From: Scilla litardierei
Taxonomy: Eukaryota; Streptophyta; Magnoliopsida; Asparagales; Asparagaceae
DNA: 64,000 nucleotides
Assembly (NCBI GenBank): GCA_030789695.1
Contig: CM061135.1
Span: 113,158,301-113,222,300, forward strand
Direction: 5' to 3'
Made by a program: the position numbers and the translations under genes. Shown here in pieces: positions 56,084 through 64,000 of this stretch (positions are counted from its first letter, which is position 1; every line of letters begins with the position of its first letter). A model generated the notes under the pieces. It was not told the origin of the DNA. It did no database searches and was given only the letters and a program-made list of their open reading frames with translations.

Positions 56084-58250
56084 AGCTTTCTTGGGTTGGC
56101 TGGCTATTACCGCTGATTCATAAAAGACTTCTCGAAGATTACTGAGCCTATAACTCGTCTGACGAGGAAGGATATCAAATTTATCTGGTCTGAGGCTTGT
56201 GAGAAAGCATTCATAGAATTGAAGATGAAGTTGACGACTGCACCAATGTTAGCTATACCAGATAGAACTGGGGGACTTGAAGTTTTCTGTGACACATCTG
56301 GCAGGGGTCTCGGATGTATATTGCACCAGTATGGTCATGTAGTTGCATATGCATCCCGATAACTGAAGACTCACGAGAAGAACTATTTGACCTGTGATAT
56401 GGAATTGGCTGTGGTTATATTTTCTCTAAAGATTTGGATGAATTATTTATTGAGTGAGCAAGTGAAGACCTTCACCGCCCATAAGAGTCTCAAGTACATA
56501 TTCACTAAGAAGGAGCTCAATATGAGACAACACAGATGGTTAGATCTCATGGCAGATTATGACATCGATCTCATATATTATCTAGGGAAGATAAATGTGG
56601 TACCAGATGCTTTGAGTCATGTACCAGCGATCATGACTCTCTCAGCTTAGTGGAGACTTCAGCAAGCTATGAGAGAGATGGAGATTGAAGTTATTTTACC
56701 CGGGACTTCTGCAACATGGATGAATATGCAAATTCAGTCTACTATCGTAGATCGGTTTAAAGCTGCTTAGACTGGAGATGCGAAGCTACAGAAGATCAGA
56801 GAGCACATCGAAGCTGGACTTCGGACGGATTTCCTTATTCACGAGGATGGTTCTTTGAGATACAGTAGTATGATTTGTGTGCCTTCCGGTGATATCAGAG
56901 AAGAGCTATTGAATGAAGCACACAACCCTCCTTACTCTAATCATCCTGGTTTTGCCAAGATGTACAAGGATCTTCGTCTGAACTTTTGGTTGCAAGGAAT
57001 GAAGAGAAGCGTAGCCCGCAGTGTTGCCAAGTGCCTTGTGTGTCAGTAGGTGAAGGCTGAATATCATCGCACTGTCGGATTCCTCCAACTTCTGCCTATT
57101 CTGGAATGGAAGTGGCAGCACATCACTATGGATTTCGTGACTAGACTACCTCGAAGTACTAAGCAGAATGATGCGCTTTGGGTGATCGTTGACCGGTTAA
57201 CCAAATCAGCACACTTCATACCCTTTCGAGTGGGAAAATATACGGAAATACTTGCTAAGAAGTATATGGAGGTAATGATATATCCTATACCTTTTAAAAC
57301 TTCTTCCGAGTATACATTGTGATGTAATCGTTAATCATAAAGGAGATTATGTGACTACATGGAGTTCCCATGAGCATTGTCTCTGATCGCGATACGAGGG
57401 TTGCATCCTAATTCTGGTAGAGTCTGCAGACCAATCTGGGTACCAGTCTTAGTTTCAGCACTGCGTATCATCCGCAGAATTATGGACAATCAAAGTGTAC
57501 CATCCAGATTTTGGAAGATATGTTACGCGCCTGTATGCTTGATTTCAATGGCTCATGGGAAGATCATCTACACCTAGTTGAGTTTGTCTACAACAATAGC
57601 TACCAAGCTAGTATTGGCACGGCCCCATTTGTAGCACTCTAGTGTCAGTCTCTGCTGAGTTGGGATGTCATTGGTGATCGAGAATTATTGGGTCCAGAGA
57701 TGATTGTGGAAGCAGTGGGCGTAGTGCATAATATCAGGGACAAGCTATGCATTGCACAAGATCGGTACAAGCATTGGGCTAATTCCAAGCGTCATCACTT
57801 GGAGTTCAACCAGTAGATCATGTTTTCCTGAAGATATCCCCAAACTGAGGAGTGATACGTTTTGGGAGATGAGGGAAGCTTAGCCCGAGATTCATTAGAT
57901 CCTTCGATGTGCTAGAGCAAGTTGGAGAAGTAGCGTATCGTCTAGCACTGTCGCCTTCATTGGAGGGAGTACACGATGTTTTCCATGTATTCAGCTGCGT
58001 CATTACATCATCGACCCGTCACATGATGTCGATTACTTAGAAATTATGGTTCGACCAGACCTGATATATGAGCAACAGCCGGTGCAGATATAAGACCGAT
58101 GCCAGAAGATGCTTAAGAACAAGGTCGTCGAGCTCGTAAGAGTGATGTGGTGTCATGACTTGCCGGGAGAATCCACCTAGGAGCAGGAAGATGAAATGCG
58201 AGAGCGTTATCTATATTTGTTCCCTAGTCCCTAGTTGATAGGAATTCAGG
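56084..58250 (+). pseudogene. pol: Gypsy2 pol remnant: RNase H, integrase, chromodomain
   Basis: Pieces in order: the RT thumb/RNase H entry FLGLAGYYR, RNase H with LEVFCDTSGRGLGCIL and VAYASR, the connection region (56387-56650) QHRWLDLMADYDIDLIYYLG and NVVPDALSH, the integrase zinc finger (56855-57049) AHNPPYSNHPGFAKMYKDL...CLVCQ, the integrase core (57050-57322) WKWQHITMDFVTRLPR and WVIVDRLTKSAHFIPF, and a C-terminal chromodomain near 58096-58230 (MLKNKVVELVRVMW, ESTWEQEDEMRERY). A TAG follows CLVCQ and more stops follow. The chromodomain would target insertion to marked chromatin. Confidence 0.9.
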
Positions 58251-58278
58251 GGACGACATTTTCTTAAGGTGGGTAGAA

Positions 58279-59690
58279 TGTAACTGCCAGTATTTTATAA
58301 AACATGTTTTACACATATACAATCTTTTGTCTTGTGATTTTCCGTATCGGTACTGATATGCGTATTCGTATTACGTATTCGTATTACGTACGTATTCTAA
58401 TTAGCTTTATATACTTATATACGTATTTTAATTAACTATAATTATAGTACAATCTATTATTATAAGAATTCATTAAATAATTATTTGAATTTAAATTCAA
58501 ATCTCTTTCCAAATTTAGATAGGAGACTTTTACCCCATTATAATTGACAATTAAATCCCATTCTTAATTGTAATTAAACTTCTTGTTCTTTCCATTTCTT
58601 CTTAGTTTTAAACCCTTCCCATTTTAACGAAACATTCCAATTTTAACAAACCCTAACTCATTCTTATTTAGCAACCGCCATATCCTTTTTCTCCTTTTAA
58701 ATTTTCGTGTGCATGCGAAACCCGAGGGCCTTCAACTTACGCACACCTTCAGCCCTACAAAAAAACCAATAATAAAAACCCTAAAGACCTCTAACAGCCT
58801 CACACAAGATCCCCTCACTTCTCCCCTCTCCAACACAAAATCCTAAGTCCTCTCCAAACTAAAGAAACCCTAGCCCTCACCTGCAAACCTCCACCGGCGA
58901 CCGTTCCATCCGACTACAGCCCCCGATCACCCAGCGCAGCGCCTAAGCCCTCCTCCATAGCCGCACGCTGCTGTAACCCTCCACCGTGGACAACCCATCT
59001 CCCCAATTCCTGCAGCGACCCCAGATCCCCTTTTGACTGCCGTGTGCAACACCACCCAGTGCCCAGTCTGACTGCAGTACCGACCGTTCGACCCTCCTGT
59101 CTGACTCCCCCTTCCCTTTCGACTCCGCACCCTCACATTTCTGACTTCCGCACCAACTCCGACCCAGGCAACCTGCCAGCATCCTCCCTCCAGCCACATG
59201 CAGACGAAACCCATCCCTGTCTGACTGCATTCCTCCCTCCAGCCATGTCGACAGCGCCGCACGCCCAAGCCCGCAACAACCCAGCACACCACCGCGCTGC
59301 TCCACGTCCCACGCCATCGTAGTCGCCGCCCGGATGACGACTACACCGCCGCTAGGCGTCGTCGCCCACCTACAAGCTTACACGAGGCTACGCTATAGCA
59401 CGTAAGTTAAACCGCATGTCATATTATATATGTATATAATGTAAGCAGTATAAAACTTTAATACATAAAACTTTAACAGTATGTTTTATAATGTAAGATG
59501 GGTTATTATAATGTAACCAATATACTATATTAACAGTATAAAACTTTAATGCATAACTATATTAAAATAATATGTTAGTTTATATGCACTTTAGTTTATA
59601 TACAGATACATGTACAGTGATGTTAAGTAGGTAATATATGAAATAATGTTAGTATTGGTTAGTTTTATTAATATTAGTTAGATATATATT
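58279..59690 (+). repeat. Gypsy2 3' LTR, cut by LINE
   Basis: Starts TGTAACTGCCAG right after the purine tract AAGGTGGGTAGAA. It aligns to 52676-54100 with substitutions and small indels. A 92-codon frame at 59044-59322 corresponds to that at 53459-53734. It ends where LINE sequence begins at about 59690-59700. Confidence 0.82.
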
Positions 59691-59949
59691 AGTATTGGTA
59701 ATATGAGCTGGAGGAGGTAAAAGCGGAATTAACTCAAATGATGCTGGAGATTTACGTGCTGGAGAGCCAATAGGAGCTCGGAACCATGGCGGAAACCCTC
59801 GTGGATCGAGTAACATCACCTTTGGATCTAGTCGATGGGTACTAGTGGGGGGAGTGGGGGATCCTGGAGCGGGAGGATCTGGAGTTCCGCTAGCGGATGC
59901 TAATAAATCGCGAGCAGGAGAGAAGGAGATTGATTAGATCTCTGGATCT

Positions 59950-61647
59950 GTGGGTGCAGGCCAATGGCAAGAGGTCAAGAGGAAGGGAGGCCCTCGTACT
60001 GTTAAGAACAATTTCCCTCCGTGTTGGCTCTTTCATCCGGCGTCAGGGGGCCCCCGTCGTAGTGTTGCTGGGGATCAACGGGGTTCAGATGCACCTGCCC
60101 CTAAGGTGTTCGGTAAAACTCCTATAAGAAACTTAGCAGCTGTAAAAGTTGATGCTTCTGGATCTAAACGTTCTTGGCTGGATGTGTGTACACAACGGCA
60201 AACTTACGAGCATGCTTTGTCTATGACCCATGTCCCACCGAAGATCAGAGATGACGGTACCGCCTACGCTCGTATGCCGGAGGGTATGGTCGAGAGGGGT
60301 TCTGAAAAGTGGAAACATACTCTTGTTGGGTATGTTATAGGGGATGTTCCCTTCTATGGCCAGATTGTGGGATGGGTGGAAAGATTGTGGAAGCTTAAAA
60401 AGAGGATCCAAGTTTTTAGCAAGGAAAACAGATTCTTCTATTTCCGATTCGAATCTCCAAAGGAATCTGAACGGATTCTGCAAGGGGGCCCTTGGCTGTT
60501 TGAGGGGCGGCTAGTTGTGCTGAAAAGATGGAGTCCTGATCTTTGTCATGATCGTGATATTCTTACGTCAATCCCTGTGTGGGTCCAATTTCATGGAGTT
60601 CCCTTATACTTGTGGAATTTGGAAGCCTTTAATATTATTGCTTCTGTCATTGGCATGCCACTGTGATTAGATCGGGCTACTGCCTATAATGAAAGACTCT
60701 CTTATGCGAGATGCTTAGTAGAAGTATCTGCTAGTAACCCCTTCCCAAAGTCTGTCGATGTGGTGCTGGATGAAGGTAAAACTCTAACTATTGAGACTAA
60801 ATTTGAGAGTGATCCCCCTCGATGCACTCACTGTGTTTGCTTCGGCCATTCTAATACGCAATGCCATACTAAGCTCCCTTCAATCCAATCTACTAGCCAT
60901 GAAAGTATTAAAGCCCCAGGTGGAGGAGATGGGGAAGTGAACCTCACGGTTCTAGTACCTATTAATAAACTTAAACCAACGGCATTTACAGATGTTATCA
61001 CAAATTCAAATGTTATCACCGATGTCTCTGATCAAGCGGGCGGGAGTACATCTACAGAGATGAATACTGCAGGCATTAATTCTAAGTTACCTCCGGAGCA
61101 AAATACTGTTGGACCTCCCTTGGAAGCATGCGAGATGGAGGGGCTTGGAGCTCCAGCGGGTTCAGATTCGGGGGTACTCATGCGGGTTGCTGACAAGGCT
61201 AATGAATTTTTGGGTTTACAGCAAAGAGATCACGCATTGAGTCAATATGAAATGCCGGGAGATGTTTTGAACACCCTTCCAACAGATACTGAAACTCTGT
61301 CGCCTGGGGTGGATGAGGCTTCGGTTACTATTCAAAAGTCTGCTGTGGGATTGCCCAATCCTGATGAAAACCCATGTAGAAGGCCTCCGTCTTTGAGAGC
61401 TGGTGAAATATGTAGGCCCCTGCCATCGCTCTTGTTTGATAGTCTGGGACATGAGACTGACGTGGTTCCAGCGCAAGTTGCCATCGATAATCCTGAATGG
61501 GAGCGGGAAGAGGAACTTCACTTAAGGGAGGCTGAGGAGAGGAAATCTTATAAGAAGAAGGATGTGGTGCATACGTCGGGATCCACACGGAGGAGCTCCA
61601 GATTGCAGGGAAGTACTCCGCTGCAAACTAACTTAAATCTTTCTTAA
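59950..61647 (+). pseudogene. LINE ORF1 (DUF4283 and CCHC zinc knuckle)
   Basis: The reading frame runs from about 59950 to the TAA at 61645-61647, with a TGA at 60664-60666. An in-frame TAG just upstream (about 59935) and a short out-of-frame ATG ORF at 59786 indicate a damaged 5' end. The DUF4283 region (about 60300-60660) has LVGYVIGDVPFYGQIVGWV, FYFRFESPKESERIL, GPWLFEGRLVVLKRWSPDL and VWVQFHGVPLYLWN. The zinc knuckle CTHCVCFGHSNTQC (C-x2-C-x4-H-x4-C) is at about 60821-60862. A long acidic/Ser-rich region follows, with a basic end. ORF1 proteins bind the LINE RNA. The stop overlaps the ORF2 start. Confidence 0.9.
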
Positions 61648-64000
61648 TGACTATTCTTATTTGGAATGCAAGAGGCCTTAATAATCCTGTACGCAGACGG
61701 GACCTCCGTGACAGAATTAAGTTAATAAATCCATCTGGCTTGATTCTATTGGAGACTAAATTGAAGTCTCCCCGTATTAACAATAAATCGGTGATACCAT
61801 ATGGTTGGAAATTTTTCGTCAATTTTGGATTAGCTCCGGGGGGCCGAATCTTGATGGGTTTTAACCCTTGTGTCTGGAAAACCAAACTTGTTTCATTCTC
61901 TCCTCAGCATGTTTCCGTGCACTGCACTAATGTTGATGGGTTCGTTTGCACAATTACTGGTGTCTATGGCTTCAACACCTTGGCTAAGAGGAAGAATTTA
62001 TGGGAGGGACTCTTGTTGGATGCTAGCGTTTGTAACAATGGGCCTTGGTTAGTGGGTGGCGATTTTAACAATGTTCTATACACTGATGATAAAATTGGAG
62101 GCCGATCTCTGGAGGATTGTATGGTCATAGATTTTTATGCTTGTATTAAAGGCTGCCAACTACAGGAGCTCAAGAGCTTGGGGTCTAATTTTAGTTGGTG
62201 TAATAGCCGGAAAGGAGAAGCTAGAGTGGCGGCTCATCTTGACCGAAGTTTTTGCATTGCGGAGTGGATACACAAACTTGCGGAATCTTATACCCATTAT
62301 CTTGACCCTAACACTAGCGATCACTCTCCGATGGTGGTGTATCTTCACTCCCAGGTATTATCTAACCCTAAGCCCTTTAAATTCTTTAATTATTGGACTA
62401 AATGCCCGGGTTATAAAGATGTTATGGAGAAGAATTGGTCTGTGGGTATTGTTGGCTCTCATATGTACTCATTATCCCTTAAACTAAAGAGGCTTAAGCA
62501 AAAGCTCCGGATTTGGGCGGCAGACTTGCATGCCTCCAATCAGGTGATTGCGTTGCGGAATAAACTGGAGACACTACGCAGTGACCCCACTATTAATCAC
62601 CTTCCCTCTCTTCAAGAGGAGGAACAGAAGCTTCTTAAAGATCTGTCTTTAGCCATGAGTCTAGAGGAAGATATGTACCGTCAAAAAAGCAGACAAGACT
62701 GGCTCTCCTTGGGTGATAGAAATACTAAATTTTTTTACAATTCTATGAAGATTAGGGAAAGTTACAATAATATTGGACATTTGGTGGATGCTACAGGTGT
62801 GAAAAGTAAAACATATGAGGTGTTAAAGGTCGAGGCACCAGCTTATTTTGAAAAGCTTTACAATCAGGATTCTTACATGGCCAGTTTTCCTAAACTTGTT
62901 CCAAAGCACATTTTATCTGGGGAGGCAGCTGCTTGGCTTGATAGGAGGGTTTCTGATGAGGAGATTAAAGAGCTGTGTTCCAAATTGGGCCCGACAAGGC
63001 CTCAGGACCTGATGGATTTAATGGATATTTCTTCCAACAAAATTGGCACATCCTGGCCTCAGAGGTTAATGCTGCTGTTAAATCTTTTTTCCGCTCAGGT
63101 TATATGTTGAGACAAATTAATCATACCTTTCTGACACTTGTCCCTAAAAAGCTAAATGCCTCTAGTCTATCTGATTACAGGCCCATTGCCTGTTGTAATT
63201 TCCTGTACAAAATTATTAGTAAAATAATTTGTAACAGGATTAAGGTGGTCATCCATGAATTGATCTCTCCTAACCAGGCCGCTTTCCTGAAAGAAAGGTT
63301 GTTATCTGACTCATGTCTTCTTGCCCATGAACATATTAGAGATTTCAGTAACCCCATGGGGGGAAATGTTGCCTTAAATTGGATCTGCAGAAAGCTTTTG
63401 ATACGGTAAACCGGGAGTTTATTTATTATTTCCTTGGCCAGATGGGGTTTTCTACTACTTTTATTGGCTGGATTCGGCAATGTATATCAACGACAAGCTT
63501 CTCTGTGATGATAAATGGATCCCCGGAGGGATTTTTCACGGGTAACAGAGGTATTCGCCAAGGTGATCCATTATCACCATATTTATTCGTCATCATCATG
63601 GAGGCATTTTCTGTCCTAATGGCTAAATTTATTACTCGGCGCTTTATTGATCCTTTGAGACGATCAGGTACTATCTCCCACCTTCTATTCACCGATGACC
63701 TACTTGTATTTTGCCGGGCTAACAAAAGAAGTTTTTTGGGTCTAAAATCAATTCTCCTTGAGTTCTCAAATTATACTGGTTTGCAAGTTAATTGGGACAA
63801 GAGTTCGGCTATATTCAGTAAAGGAGCAACCTCAAAACAAGAACTAGCTAACTATCTGGGCATTCGGCTTGCGTCCACTATTACCACCTATTTGGGTTTT
63901 CCCCTATCTTCAAAGTACCCTAAGACGCCGATGTATGGCAGACTGGTGGATAAATGTAAGAAACGATTAATGGGTTGGTCCTCTTCTTTATTATCCATCT
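61647..64000 (+). pseudogene. LINE ORF2: AP endonuclease and reverse transcriptase (partial)
   Basis: Starts at the ATG at 61647-61649, overlapping the ORF1 TAA by one base (TAATG). The endonuclease part (to about 62350) has MTILIWNARGLNNP, LILLETK, WLVGGDFNN and TSDHSPMVV. RT motifs are KASGPDGFNGYFFQ, DYRPIACCNFLYKI, SPNQAAFLKERLL, LDLQKAFDTVN, GIRQGDPLSPYLFV and FTDDLLVF (a T in place of the usual A before DD). Frameshifts near 62985 and 63370 break it. It continues past the window end with YLGFPLSSKYPK. Confidence 0.92.

Larger units (their letters stand above)
52676..59690 (+). mobile_element. Gypsy2: Tekay-like Ty3/gypsy element with chromodomain, internally deleted
   Basis: Plus-strand element: 5' LTR (52676-55506), leader, gag (55637-56083), then a deletion to the RT/RNase H boundary, RNase H, integrase and chromodomain remnants (56084-58235), PPT (about 58264-58278) and a 3' LTR (58279 to about 59690) cut by a LINE. 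The LTRs share starts TGTAA..GCC/GACC and many features but are visibly more diverged than those of the Sirevirus or Copia-B. The LTR end is homologous to that of Gypsy1 in opposite orientation. Confidence 0.85.
59695..64000 (+). mobile_element. L1-type LINE (non-LTR retrotransposon), 3' end outside window
   Basis: Contains ORF1 (DUF4283 and CCHC) and ORF2 (endonuclease and RT) in standard plant L1 order. The 5' end lies in the Gypsy2 3' LTR; the exact boundary is uncertain by about 20 bp. The 3' end, poly-A tail and TSD are beyond position 64000. ORF1 has a stop and ORF2 two frameshifts, so it is a fossil. Confidence 0.9.

Overview
The window is plant nuclear DNA made almost wholly of nested transposable elements. 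I see no host protein gene, rRNA, tRNA or CRISPR array. The evidence for a plant is the mix of families: Ty1/copia elements with plant initiator-Met-type primer sites, a Sirevirus with an extra 3' ORF, Tekay-like chromodomain Ty3/gypsy elements, a plant L1-type LINE (DUF4283 plus CCHC ORF1) and a non-autonomous hAT element. A large, retrotransposon-rich angiosperm is likely; I cannot name the species.

The nest can be read from exact target-site duplications (TSDs). The oldest layer is a decayed minus-strand Sirevirus (30042-37210, resuming 51347-51448). It was hit by a plus-strand copia element (3' end at 1-383, 3' LTR at 29522-30041), a hAT element (33965-34851, 8-bp TSD CTTAGTCG), a solo LTR (about 35756-36887), a Tekay-like gypsy element (Gypsy1, 37211-51341, TSD TAAGC) and another gypsy LTR (51449-52675). 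Copia-A (384-29515, TSD AGAGA) entered the plus-strand copia exactly at its PPT/LTR junction. Copia-A then received a young Sirevirus in pol (3239-15650, TSD AAGGT) and a large non-coding LTR element in its 5' LTR (20210-29435, TSD CTTTC). Copia-B (39771-47740, TSD CTGGG), a relative of Copia-A, sits inside Gypsy1 gag. To the right are a plus-strand gypsy (Gypsy2, 52676 to about 59690) and a LINE (about 59695-64000) that cuts its 3' LTR and runs off the window.

Every gag/pol frame is broken by stops, frameshifts or deletions. The only long intact ORF is the env-like ORF of the young Sirevirus (5936-7591).

The most interesting signals are mostly non-coding. (1) Stem-loops in the RNA leader and 3' non-coding region of Copia-A/B show compensatory base changes between copies. 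(2) Each Sirevirus carries its own palindromic motif array in the LTR, and in two of them a matching array sits just upstream of the env-like ORF. (3) A short ORF inside gypsy LTRs differs between two elements mainly at synonymous sites. (4) A probable 88-bp intron lies at the gag/protease junction of Gypsy1. (5) GC-rich palindromic arrays recur in leaders and LTRs. All identity statements are by-eye comparisons within the window.
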